Assembly (NCBI RefSeq): GCF_023674465.1
Contig: NZ_CP098400.1
Span: 2,756,801-2,820,800, forward strand
Reading direction: 5' to 3'
DNA: 64,000 bases
Source of the DNA: Xiashengella succiniciproducens
Lineage (GTDB): Bacteria > Bacteroidota > Bacteroidia > Bacteroidales > Marinilabiliaceae
Shown: piece by piece, positions 1 to 7,562 of the stretch
Layout: each line of letters opens with the position of its first letter
Position numbering within the stretch: the stretch's first letter is position 1
Notes under the pieces: model-generated
The model's input: the letters and a program-made list of their open reading frames with translations, nothing else
Databases searched by the model: none
What the model was told of the DNA's origin: nothing
Made by a program: the position numbers and the translations under genes

Positions 1-1
1 T

Positions 2-82
2 AGTACTGAGGAAAACTTTGAACTTATTAAACGTCTTAAAGAAATTAGGGAAACACTAATATCGATAAGGGACAACCTTTGA
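2..82 (+). CDS. C-terminal tail of an unidentified protein (partial)
   Basis: An open frame enters from the left edge and ends at TGA 80-82, giving the last 26 residues of a protein, rich in Lys, Glu and Arg and probably helical. It ends 55 bases before the Nif3-like gene on the same strand, so it may belong to the same transcript. The fragment is too short to name a family. Confidence 0.45.
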   Translation, partial: STEENFELIKRLKEIRETLISIRDNL

Positions 83-137
83 TATAGCTCTCCCGGATCA
101 TTCTTTTCTTCAGCATTAACATTCTTCATTTGCATAA

Positions 138-1241
138 ATGAGTGAGCTTATACGTCTTCGAGATATTGCCGGACTCATCGAAAGTGTGGCACCTGCCGCG
201 CTTCAGGAGAGTTACGACAATAGTGGAGTTCAATTGGGCAACCCTGATGATCAGGTAAACGGTGCGCTTATCTGCATTGATGTAACTGAACAAGTTATTG
301 ATGAAGCAATCGAACTTGGAGTAAATCTGATAATATCACACCATCCCCTGATCTTTGCAGGAATTAAAAAGATTGGTGATGATGCCACAGGACATATTAT
401 CCGCAAGGCTATTAAACACGATATCGCGATTTATTCAGCCCATACAAATATAGACAGCATTACAGGTGGAGTCAGCAGCAGGTTGGCGGACAAGCTGGGC
501 CTAAAGGAACAAAAGATACTGCAACCACGAAAGGACAAGCTTTGCAAGCTGGTAACCTTTGTCCCCCATGCTCAGGCTGAGGAAGTGAGGCAGGCATTGT
601 TTGATGCAGGTGCAGGACACATAGGCAACTATGACAGTTGCAGCTACAACATCACAGGTCAGGGGAGCTTCCGTGGCGGAGATCACTCAAAGCCCTATGT
701 AGGTGAAAAGGGAGTGCTGCACTTTGAACCGGAAACCAGGATAGAAACAATCTTCCCTAATTATCTTGAAGGCCGGGTCATCAATGCACTTCTAGAAGCC
801 CATCCTTATGAAGAAGTGGCATACGATATATATCCACTCAAGAATAGCTGGGACAGGGTCGGTTTTGGAGTCGTTGGGGTATTACCAGAAGCAATGCTGA
901 CAGAGGAGTTCCTTCTTTATCTTAAAGAAGTTTGCAAGGCCGGAGTCATCAGGCACACAGCAATAACCACCAAGGAAATCCGCAAAGTAGCACTTTGCGG
1001 AGGCAGTGGCAGTTTTCTTCTTAAAGATGCGATCAGGGCCGGGGCCGATATTTTTATATCAGGTGACTTTAAATATCATCAGTTTTTTGAGGCTGAGAAT
1101 AAGATCATAATAGCCGATATAGGTCATTATGAAAGTGAGCAATTTACTAAAGAAGTTTTTTGTGAGATACTTACAAAAAAATTTCATAATTTTGCACTCC
1201 ATTTATCACAGGTAAACAGCAATCCTATTAAATACTTATAG
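138..1241 (+). CDS. Nif3-like dinuclear metal-centre protein (DUF34/YqfO type)
   Basis: A 367-residue member of the Nif3/YbgI/YqfO family, which forms hexameric rings with two metal ions per subunit. The real substrate is unsettled, and the database name GTP cyclohydrolase 1 type 2 is weakly founded. Likely metal ligands are visible: SHHPLIF (His68, His69), SAHTNID (His102, Asp106) and GHYESEQ near the C-terminus (His330, Glu334). The length shows the long form, with a PII/CutA-like domain inserted at about residues 125-235 between the two halves of the Nif3 fold. The ATG at 138 places the usual N-terminal start of the family. It lies 4 bases before the zinc-ribbon gene, a pairing common in Bacteroidota, so the two are almost certainly cotranscribed. 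Confidence 0.9.
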   Translation: MSELIRLRDIAGLIESVAPAALQESYDNSGVQLGNPDDQVNGALICIDVTEQVIDEAIELGVNLIISHHPLIFAGIKKIGDDATGHIIRKAIKHDIAIYSAHTNIDSITGGVSSRLADKLGLKEQKILQPRKDKLCKLVTFVPHAQAEEVRQALFDAGAGHIGNYDSCSYNITGQGSFRGGDHSKPYVGEKGVLHFEPETRIETIFPNYLEGRVINALLEAHPYEEVAYDIYPLKNSWDRVGFGVVGVLPEAMLTEEFLLYLKEVCKAGVIRHTAITTKEIRKVALCGGSGSFLLKDAIRAGADIFISGDFKYHQFFEAENKIIIADIGHYESEQFTKEVFCEILTKKFHNFALHLSQVNSNPIKYL

Positions 1242-1245
1242 CATA

Positions 1246-1998
1246 ATGGCAAAGATGGATTCAAAAACCACAGCTACCGAGGTCAGCGTTGAGGACAAGC
1301 TCAAAGCCCTTTTCGACCTGCAAAAAGTAGCCAGCGAGATAGACAAGATAAAAACCCTGAGAGGCGAATTGCCTTTGGAGGTTCAGGATCTGGAAGATGA
1401 GATTGCCGGATTGGAGACTCGTATGACCAATCTGCAAACCGACATAAAGAAATTGAACGACGACATTCTTGCCAAGAAAAATGAAATCAAGGATGCCGAA
1501 TTATTGATCAAGAAATATGAAGCTCAGCAATCCAATGTTCGCAACAACCGTGAATACGATTCACTAACCAAAGAAATCGAGTTTCAAACTCTTGAGATTG
1601 AGCTTTGCGAAAAGCGTATCAAGGAGTTTACTGCCGAAATGAAGAGCAAGAATGAGTTGCTTGAGACTTCTGCAAAACTCGTAGAAGAGCGCACTGAAGA
1701 CCTAAAGGCAAAGAAGGCTGAGCTTGAAGAAATCATTACTGAGACCAGGGCAGAAGAAGAACGTCTGATTGCCAAGTCAAAGGAGATCGAAACCCGTATC
1801 GAAGAGCGTCTTTTGACAGCATTCAAGCGTATCCGCAAGAATGCCCGCAACGGACTTGCTGTAGTTACTGTTGCCCGTGATGCTTGTGGAGGTTGCTTTA
1901 ACAAGATTCCACCGCAACGTCAGCTGGACATCAAGCAGAGAAAGAAAGTTATCGTTTGCGAGTACTGCGGACGTATCCTGGTTGACAACGACCTCTAG
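1246..1998 (+). CDS. Coiled-coil protein with C-terminal C4 zinc ribbon
   Basis: A 250-residue cytoplasmic protein. Residues about 30-190 are a long, highly charged heptad-rich coiled coil. The C-terminal 40 residues form a zinc ribbon with Cys214-x2-Cys217 and Cys238-x2-Cys241. This matches the DUF164/zf-RING_7 family, found beside Nif3-like genes in many bacteria; its C-terminal ribbon suggests nucleic-acid or protein binding, but the cellular role is not established. The start lies 4 bases after the Nif3-like stop, indicating translational coupling. A strong hairpin follows the gene. Confidence 0.85.
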   Translation: MAKMDSKTTATEVSVEDKLKALFDLQKVASEIDKIKTLRGELPLEVQDLEDEIAGLETRMTNLQTDIKKLNDDILAKKNEIKDAELLIKKYEAQQSNVRNNREYDSLTKEIEFQTLEIELCEKRIKEFTAEMKSKNELLETSAKLVEERTEDLKAKKAELEEIITETRAEEERLIAKSKEIETRIEERLLTAFKRIRKNARNGLAVVTVARDACGGCFNKIPPQRQLDIKQRKKVIVCEYCGRILVDNDL

Positions 1999-2032
1999 GA
2001 TGTTCTCTAAGGTATAGATATATTCTAAAAAA

Positions 2033-2062
2033 GAGCCGGACTTGCGTTCGGCTCTTTTTTTT
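2033..2062. terminator. Bidirectional intrinsic terminator between convergent genes
   Basis: The arms GAGCCG (2033-2038) and CGGCTC (2049-2054) form a stem preceded by six A and followed by eight T, so it can work in both directions. It separates the + strand zinc-ribbon gene from the - strand TPM gene, whose stop codon lies at its right edge. Confidence 0.8.
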
Positions 2063-2882
2063 ACCATGATCCTCCGGCTCCACCGCCGCCAAAGCCTCCA
2101 CCTCCAAATCCACCAAAACCACCACCGCCGAAGCCTCCTCCAAATCCTCCACCGAAGGAACCTCGGCCTGATGAAAAGTTCTCCCACGAACCTCCATGTC
2201 TTTGTGACATAGAGCCCATCATAGCCATAAGAGTCCAGATTGGAATATCATGCCCTATTGAAGAGCTTTGGATATTTTTGGCACGTGTAACAATAGAAAT
2301 GATTATTATTATGAATATGATTATAAAAAATGCACCTATTGCAATAGCAACAGAACCTGTCTGTTCGATATATTCATCAGCTGTATATTCACCACGTGTA
2401 AGATCCATTATGACAGCAACAGCAGACAGTAACCCGGCATGATAGTCCCCGTTCTTGAACTGGGGAATCATTTCGTTATCAACTATCCTTCGTGCAATGG
2501 CATCAGGAACTGCACCTTCAAGACCGTATCCGGTAGCTATAAAAGCCTCTCCCCTTTCACCTACTGAGGGCGGTTTAACTGCAATTACGATACCGTTGTC
2601 ATTGTCACTTTGTCCTACTCCCCATGAATGTCCAAGTTCGACTGCAAAGTCACCTATTGGATATCCATCAAGAGAACTTACTGTGACGATGACAACCTGA
2701 GTAGAAGTCTCCCTGGCAAATTTTGCCAGGGTTTCCTCAAGTTGTCTTTCAGCTGAAGCATCCAGAATATTTGCATAGTCATTCACCAGTCTTGGAGGCT
2801 CGGGTTTTGGTGGGATTACATTAGCACTAAGAGCCCCAAAGGTGCACACCGCAAATAATATAGAAAAAAGTATCCTCTTCAT
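2061..2882 (-). CDS. TPM-domain exported membrane protein with Gly-rich tail
   Basis: The frame is open to 2918, but the ATG at 2882 starts a typical signal sequence (MKRILFSILFAV...) and lies after the stop of the upstream gene, so a 273-residue product is preferred. After the signal peptide comes a TPM domain (about 25-165; motifs VNDYANILD, TQVVIVTVSS and GEAFIATGYGLEGAVPD), then one strong membrane helix rich in Ile (about 180-205), and a tail of about 45 residues that is mainly Gly and Phe with repeated GGGFGG units, ending GGSW. The family is the YgcG/TPM type; TPM of plants is linked to photosystem II repair, but no function is established for the bacterial forms. It is the last gene of a LemA-TPM-TPM set. 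Confidence 0.85.
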   Translation of the reverse strand: MKRILFSILFAVCTFGALSANVIPPKPEPPRLVNDYANILDASAERQLEETLAKFARETSTQVVIVTVSSLDGYPIGDFAVELGHSWGVGQSDNDNGIVIAVKPPSVGERGEAFIATGYGLEGAVPDAIARRIVDNEMIPQFKNGDYHAGLLSAVAVIMDLTRGEYTADEYIEQTGSVAIAIGAFFIIIFIIIIISIVTRAKNIQSSSIGHDIPIWTLMAMMGSMSQRHGGSWENFSSGRGSFGGGFGGGFGGGGFGGFGGGGFGGGGAGGSW

Positions 2883-2892
2883 AGTCCAGCCA

Positions 2893-3327
2893 TTATTTAC
2901 CAAATGAAATCTCATCACTCAACTCATTGCGGTCATCACTCATATAGGGGAAATATGCCTTAAGCTGTTCTCCGGCCATTGAAATCCCTTTCACAATACC
3001 ACCCGTAATATCACCCTGTTTGAAATACTCTATCATAGCCTGCTTGGCGCTCTCCCAGAAATCAGATGCTACAACAGCATTAATTCCGGCATCACCAAGT
3101 ATTGAAAATACATGATCCTCAATGGCAAGGTAGAACAGAACTCCGTTCCTCTTCTCCGTTTTATGCATTCCCAATTTTTCAAACAGGTAGGCCGCCCTGT
3201 CCATAACATCTTCAGGACACCTCAACTCAATATGCACCCTGATCTCACCGGATGTATTAAGTTCAGCCTGTTTGACTGCTTCTACAATTTGAGTCTTATC
3301 CTTATCGGAGAAATACTGTTGAGCCAT
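2893..3327 (-). CDS. Small TPM-domain protein
   Basis: A 144-residue protein starting MAQQYFSDKDKTQ; the longer frame to 3378 overlaps lemA and is not needed. It carries a TPM domain without signal peptide or Gly-rich tail: SGEIRVHIELRCPEDVMDRA, then KRNGVLFYLAIEDHVFSILGDAGIN. It starts 4 bases after the lemA stop and ends 10 bases before the larger TPM gene, so the three form a tight unit. In Bacteroidota the LemA-TPM-TPM triplet recurs and is presumed to act together at the cell envelope, but the biochemical role is unknown. Confidence 0.85.
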   Translation of the reverse strand: MAQQYFSDKDKTQIVEAVKQAELNTSGEIRVHIELRCPEDVMDRAAYLFEKLGMHKTEKRNGVLFYLAIEDHVFSILGDAGINAVVASDFWESAKQAMIEYFKQGDITGGIVKGISMAGEQLKAYFPYMSDDRNELSDEISFGK

Positions 3328-3331
3328 AACG

Positions 3332-3910
3332 CTAAAATTGTACTTCAGGAGCCTTTTCAGCACCAGACTGGGCTTCAAAATAGGGCTTACGTTCGAACTT
3401 AAAGAGAGAAGCCATTATAACCTGAGGGAACTTGGAGATGTAAGTGTTATACACCCGTGTAGCCTCATTAAACCTGTTGCGCTCCACTGCAATCCTGTTT
3501 TCAGTGCCTTCAAGCTGTGCCTGTAAATCCAGGAAGTTCTGATTAGCCTTAAGATCAGGGTACTGCTCAACAACAACCATCAGTCTTGACAATGCAGAAG
3601 ACAGACCTTCCTGCGCTTCTTGAAACTGACGCAAGGTCTCATCATTAAGTTCGTCAACTGACAGGTTGATTCCGGTTGCCTTGCTCCTGGCTTCAACAAC
3701 ACCTTCGAGGGTTTCCTGTTCGTGAGCTGCATAACCCTTAACAGTGTTTACAAGATTGGGTATCAGGTCAGCCCTGCGTTGATACACATTTTCCACCTGC
3801 GCCCACTGAGCATCAACTCCCTCCCTGAGTTCAACCATTTTATTGTAACCACAACTGCTGAAAAAAGGGATGGCAAGTATTACCAACACTACAAAGCGAA
3901 TTAGTCTCAT
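3332..3910 (-). CDS. lemA: LemA family lipoprotein
   Basis: A 192-residue protein with an N-terminal hydrophobic segment ending in a lipobox-like FFSSCG (Cys20), then the conserved LemA helical domain: WAQVENVYQRRADLIPNL, VNTVKGYAAHEQETL and the C-terminal RNRFNEATRVYNTYI segment. LemA proteins are membrane-anchored four-helix proteins of unknown function, with the helical part outside the cytoplasm. It precedes two TPM genes with almost no spacing. The lipobox suggests lipoprotein anchoring rather than a plain membrane helix; this is inference from the motif. Confidence 0.9.
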   Translation of the reverse strand: MRLIRFVVLVILAIPFFSSCGYNKMVELREGVDAQWAQVENVYQRRADLIPNLVNTVKGYAAHEQETLEGVVEARSKATGINLSVDELNDETLRQFQEAQEGLSSALSRLMVVVEQYPDLKANQNFLDLQAQLEGTENRIAVERNRFNEATRVYNTYISKFPQVIMASLFKFERKPYFEAQSGAEKAPEVQF

Positions 3911-3938
3911 AGTCTGTTTAGATTATTAGTTTTCGGAT

Positions 3939-4364
3939 TTATTTATCAATACCAAATAAGCGCTTTACAACTCCCCCAAAGGACTTCTTACGGGCATCCT
4001 CATACTGCTTGAGATAGTCCACTTTTACATCAGGATTAATTGCCTGATAAATCTCACCCCAACCCGGAAAACCAAAGACTACCCTGTCGTCAATAAACAA
4101 ATCGGCATGTATCTTTCTGCTCTGACCGGGTTCAAGTACTTCACCTGGATAACTGCAATTAACAGCATAGAATTCTATCCCGTTTTTGCGGCAATACTCA
4201 ACTGCCTCATCAAGCAACTTTCCATCCCGGTATGTCCAAAGAATTAGCTGATGCCCATCATTCTGAAGGGCCTTAAGTGTTTCAAATGCAAAAAAACGAG
4301 GCTTCCCTATTTCGGGATAGCGATGCTCGACAATAGTACCGTCAAAATCAACTGCAATAACCAT
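3939..4364 (-). CDS. HAD-like phosphatase (BT0820 family)
   Basis: A 141-residue protein with the start chosen at ATG 4364, because the longer frame (to 4412) would overlap the gene upstream and because the HAD motif then sits at the usual distance from the N-terminus. The motif VDFDGTI (Asp6, Asp8) is HAD motif I, LILWTYRDGK corresponds to motif II, and DLFIDDR supplies the acidic motif IV. There is no large cap domain. The family is named from a Bacteroides thetaiotaomicron protein of known structure; the substrate is not known. It lies 13 bases after a membrane-protein gene in the recR-lemA-TPM run. Confidence 0.85.
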   Translation of the reverse strand: MVIAVDFDGTIVEHRYPEIGKPRFFAFETLKALQNDGHQLILWTYRDGKLLDEAVEYCRKNGIEFYAVNCSYPGEVLEPGQSRKIHADLFIDDRVVFGFPGWGEIYQAINPDVKVDYLKQYEDARKKSFGGVVKRLFGIDK

Positions 4365-4377
4365 ATATAAAATCTTA

Positions 4378-4845
4378 TTACTCGGTGTCTTCAGATTCTG
4401 TCTCCTCTTCAACAGGAGGCAGCAATAAATCCTCTATCTTTTCCCCCGAAGGGATATTAAGCAAATAAGCCACCAGGGCCAGCAATAAGATATACAAAAA
4501 TGCTGAATGCTTAGTCAAAATATATGCGATAACTGCAATAACGGAAACCAAAACCAGTAGCATCAATTTCTGCCTGAATCCTTTCATATAAAGCAAGAAA
4601 CGCTCATCCGGGTTTTTTACGTCGTTCATCTGCGCAAGCTTTTTATTGTGAAGGTAGAAAGCAAGGGGAACCAGCCCAAGTGCAAGTAGTACAACTATGG
4701 ACTTGGTGTTTTCAACCTGGACAATGGAAAACTTAAGTAATGGTGCTGTAAGGGGAGCTACTACCAGCCCTACTAGCCCAAATAGCAATATGGACAGAAG
4801 TCCCAGCGCAAAAAACTGCTTTAATGACTTAATATTTTTCATCAT
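4378..4845 (-). CDS. Uncharacterised four-helix membrane protein
   Basis: A 155-residue protein that I do not recognise. Four hydrophobic segments are visible (about 12-34, 48-65, 93-110 and 113-132), with a charged loop ([17 protein letters not shown]) between the second and third and an acidic tail ([10 protein letters not shown]) at the end. Its ATG overlaps the recR stop in an ATGA arrangement (4842-4845), so translation is coupled to recR. No catalytic motif is seen. Function unknown. Confidence 0.75.
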   Translation of the reverse strand: MMKNIKSLKQFFALGLLSILLFGLVGLVVAPLTAPLLKFSIVQVENTKSIVVLLALGLVPLAFYLHNKKLAQMNDVKNPDERFLLYMKGFRQKLMLLVLVSVIAVIAYILTKHSAFLYILLLALVAYLLNIPSGEKIEDLLLPPVEEETESEDTE

Positions 4846-5462
4846 AGGGTATTCTCAAATGGCAAACGGTTAACAAGTGAACGACCAAGGGTGACCTCGT
4901 CGGCATAAGCAAGCTCATCACCTATGGCAACACCTCTGGCAATCGTCGTTATTTTAACGGAACAATCCGAAATTTTTCGATAAATATAAAAATTGGTAGT
5001 ATCCCCCTCCATTGTAGCACTTAGGGCAAAAACAACCTCTTTTACGCCTCCTGTCCTTACCTTGTCTATAAGGGGGTCGATATTCAGATCATCAGGCCCT
5101 ATCCCGTCCATTGGTGATATTACACCTCCCAGAACATGATAGACTCCACCATATTGCTGGGTATTCTCAATTGCCATTACATCCCTCACGCTTTCGACAA
5201 CACAAACTAGACTGTGGTCGCGCCTTGGATTGCTACAGATGCTACAGACATCAGCATCCGAGATATTATAGCACTCCTTGCAATACCTGATCTCTTCACG
5301 CAGGAGCCTTATTGATTCGGCAAACTTGTTGACATCCTCCTTCTTCTCCTTCAGCAAAAACAAGGCAAGTCGCATTGCAGTCTTGGGACCGATACCGGGC
5401 AACCTCGACAGTTCATTAACTGCGTTCTCCAGTAAAAGCGACGGATACTGCGAATTGTTCAT
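4842..5462 (-). CDS. recR: Recombination mediator RecR
   Basis: A 206-residue protein of normal RecR length. It works with RecF/RecO to load RecA on gapped single-stranded DNA. Visible parts: a helix-hairpin-helix segment [16 protein letters not shown] (about 18-33), a C4 zinc finger (Cys61, Cys64, Cys73, Cys76) and a Toprim domain starting at [15 protein letters not shown] (about 86), with a C-terminal Walker-like stretch around [15 protein letters not shown]. It is first in a minus-strand run of six genes reaching the TPM genes; the coupling with the next gene is tight. Confidence 0.95.
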   Translation of the reverse strand: MNNSQYPSLLLENAVNELSRLPGIGPKTAMRLALFLLKEKKEDVNKFAESIRLLREEIRYCKECYNISDADVCSICSNPRRDHSLVCVVESVRDVMAIENTQQYGGVYHVLGGVISPMDGIGPDDLNIDPLIDKVRTGGVKEVVFALSATMEGDTTNFYIYRKISDCSVKITTIARGVAIGDELAYADEVTLGRSLVNRLPFENTL

Positions 5463-5484
5463 ACACTCTTTATTTCAGTGACAA

Positions 5485-5492
5485 CAAAGGTA
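5485..5492 (-). promoter_or_regulatory. Candidate -7 element of the recR promoter
   Basis: Read on the minus strand this is TACCTTTG, a full match to the Bacteroidota -7 consensus TAnnTTTG. It would start transcription about 16 bases before the recR ATG. The -33 element is weak. Confidence 0.4.
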
Positions 5493-5684
5493 ATAAAAAT
5501 ACATGCCCTGTAAAGAAAAACTCCGACGCCCATTGATAACTCATGCGACGTACATTGTATACCTCAACAAATCATGATATATCTGAATGCCCCAGGCCTC
5601 AATATCTCAACCTAGTCCTATTAATTTCGAATACTACCTAATTGAAAAAAAATCCTTTCTTTGCATGAAATAATACATTTCCAA

Positions 5685-7133
5685 ATGAATTATATGACAG
5701 TTGCGGCAATCATCGTCGCCTATTTCCTGGTCCTGTTCATAATAGCATACATTACCGGCCGCAAGGCCGATAATGCCTCTTTCTTTCTTGGAAACAGACG
5801 TTCTCCATGGTACATTGTGTCGATTGGTATGGTTGGCTCTTCAATTTCCGGGGTGACCTTTATATCAGTACCGGGATGGGTGGCAGATAGCAGCCTTACT
5901 TATCTCCAAATGGTTGCCGGTTTTGTATCAGGATATTTTGTCATTGCATTAATATTGCTGCCCCTGTATTACAGGCTCAAATTAACCTCGATATACAGCT
6001 ATCTCAACGATCGTTTTGGTCATAACAGTTATAAATCAGGGTCGCTGCTCTTTATAGTATCAAAAACTGTCGGTGCATCTGCCAGATTATACCTTATGGC
6101 AAGCGTACTGCAACTGGCCCTCTTTGATGCCTTAAATGTACCTTTCTGGCTTACCGTTGTGTTTGCTATTGGTATGATTTGGATTTACACCTTTCGCGGT
6201 GGGATTAAAACCGTCATCTGGACAGATATGCTCCAGACACTTGCTATGCTCGGGGCAGTAGCCATCACAATAATTTATATTGGTAGTGAACTGTATCCCA
6301 ACTTCTCATCAATGGTCAAGGGCATTGCCTCAAGCGATATGTCCGGTATTTTTGTGTGGGATCCAGGTTCACCCAGACATTTTTTGAAGCAGTTCCTCTC
6401 CGGAGCTTTTATCACAATTGTAATGACCGGACTCGATCAGGATATGATGCAAAAGAATCTCACCTGCAAAAGCCTGAAAGAAGCCCAAAAGAATATGTAC
6501 TGGTACGGCTCTGCCTTCCTGCCTGTCAACCTACTGTTCCTTAGCCTGGGAATATTACTTTATATCTATGTCAATAATTTGGGTATAGCCACACCGGAGA
6601 GAGCCGATGACTTATATCCTATGCTTGCCCTGGGCAATTACTTCCCTCCTGTCGTTGGAGTCCTGTTTATTATCGGACTTGTAGCTGCGGCATATTCGAG
6701 TGGTGACTCGGCTTTAACATCACTTACTACAGCATTTTCAATAGATATCCTGGGGATAGACAAGATGCCTGCCAAAAAGGCCAAAAGACTAAGAATGCTG
6801 ACCCATATTGGGTTCTCCATTTCTACCATACTTGTAATACTGGGTTTCCGTGCCCTGCAGCAGGATAGTATCATCGATACAATTTATGTACTTGCTGGCT
6901 ATACCTATGGTCCTCTGCTGGGACTCTACTCTTTCGGTCTGTTTACCAAATACAGGATACGTGACAAGCTTGTAGTGATAGCTGCCATACTGCCTCCGGT
7001 ATTAACTGGAATTCTCGACTTCAACTCGATGAACTGGTTTGGCTTTGCGTTTGGTTATGAGAAGCTTATGATTAATGGAGCTCTGACCTTTCTAATTCTA
7101 TGGCTAATCAGAACAAAGGAAAAGGCCAGTTAA
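5685..7133 (+). CDS. Sodium:solute symporter (SSS family)
   Basis: A membrane protein of about 482 residues with about 13 hydrophobic segments, matching the SSS (LeuT-fold) family that couples uptake of sugars, organic acids or other solutes to sodium entry. Family features are the N-terminal IVAYFLVLFIIAYITGRKAD, FFLGNRRSPWYIVSIGMVGSSISG, the FRGGIKTVIWTDMLQ segment, and the sodium-site region AAAYSSGDSALTSLTTAFSIDI. The ATG at 5685 is preferred over the TTG at 5661 because it gives a normal periplasmic N-terminus. The substrate cannot be told. It stands alone, divergent from recR. Its neighbour, the Na+-NQR operon, would supply its sodium gradient. Confidence 0.9.
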   Translation: MNYMTVAAIIVAYFLVLFIIAYITGRKADNASFFLGNRRSPWYIVSIGMVGSSISGVTFISVPGWVADSSLTYLQMVAGFVSGYFVIALILLPLYYRLKLTSIYSYLNDRFGHNSYKSGSLLFIVSKTVGASARLYLMASVLQLALFDALNVPFWLTVVFAIGMIWIYTFRGGIKTVIWTDMLQTLAMLGAVAITIIYIGSELYPNFSSMVKGIASSDMSGIFVWDPGSPRHFLKQFLSGAFITIVMTGLDQDMMQKNLTCKSLKEAQKNMYWYGSAFLPVNLLFLSLGILLYIYVNNLGIATPERADDLYPMLALGNYFPPVVGVLFIIGLVAAAYSSGDSALTSLTTAFSIDILGIDKMPAKKAKRLRMLTHIGFSISTILVILGFRALQQDSIIDTIYVLAGYTYGPLLGLYSFGLFTKYRIRDKLVVIAAILPPVLTGILDFNSMNWFGFAFGYEKLMINGALTFLILWLIRTKEKAS

Positions 7134-7251
7134 TTGAAGTACTAAACCTGCTCAGCAATCCAAAGCATATCCAAATAAAAGGTATTGATTTCCCGACTCA
7201 ATCATTACTCTGAACTTAGGCTTAGTCTACACAGTAATTAAATTTCGGATT

Positions 7252-7283
7252 CTTGTGTCTTATTTTATATTGCAGTATATTTG
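7252..7283 (+). promoter_or_regulatory. Promoter of the NqrM-like gene
   Basis: CTTG at 7252-7255, a 20-base spacer and TATATTTG at 7276-7283 match the Bacteroidota promoter pattern. The expected start point near 7290 lies inside the palindrome at 7285-7306. Confidence 0.55.
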
Positions 7284-7284
7284 C

Positions 7285-7306
7285 ATTGTGACTTTTAAGT
7301 CACAAT
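7285..7306. promoter_or_regulatory. 22-base perfect palindrome at the predicted transcription start
   Basis: Arms ATTGTGACTT and AAGTCACAAT separated by two bases. It contains TGTGA and TCACA half-sites like those of Crp/Fnr-family regulators, but with 8 bases between them instead of the 6 of the classical Crp site. It overlaps the predicted start of the NqrM-like transcript and ends 17 bases before the ATG. It could be an operator or fold as a leader hairpin in the RNA. Confidence 0.55.
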
Positions 7307-7323
7307 AATTAAAACTACGCACA

Positions 7324-7506
7324 ATGACACAATTTCTTATTGTACTTGGGATGGCAGTGATATTTGTGGGGCTTGCATTTGCAGGATTAGCCATAAAAGC
7401 AGCCATAAAGAAAGGTTCACAGCTTACAACCTGTTCCGGAGGCTCAACCGACGGTATTTGCGGCTGTGGAAGCAATGCTTCTTCATGCTCTACAGCAACT
7501 GAATAA
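7324..7506 (+). CDS. Small four-cysteine membrane protein, NqrM-like
   Basis: A 60-residue protein: one membrane helix (about 4-27), a short basic stretch, then a Gly/Ser-rich tail with exactly four cysteines (Cys37, Cys46, Cys48, Cys55), as C-SGG...GIC-G-C...C. NqrM (DUF539), needed for maturation of Na+-NQR in Vibrio and believed to help supply iron, has the same plan: one N-terminal helix followed by four cysteines including a CxC pair. It lies next to apbE at the end of the nqr operon, as nqrM does in Vibrio, but on the opposite strand. NqrM function is inferred from this plan and place; spacing of the cysteines differs from the Vibrio protein. It has its own promoter and operator-like palindrome. 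Confidence 0.65.
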   Translation: MTQFLIVLGMAVIFVGLAFAGLAIKAAIKKGSQLTTCSGGSTDGICGCGSNASSCSTATE

Positions 7507-7525
7507 ATCAAACAGAAATAAAATA

Positions 7526-7562
7526 AGGCTGTCTTGGGTCTTCCCTGACCAGCCCTATTCTT
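7526..7562. terminator. Weak hairpin between the convergent NqrM-like gene and apbE
   Basis: GGCTG (7527-7531) pairs with CAGCC (7550-7554), with an inner GGG/CCC pair, followed on the plus strand by a T-rich stretch (ATTCTTTCATT). Probably a shared terminator for the two converging genes; the U-run is poor. Confidence 0.4.
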
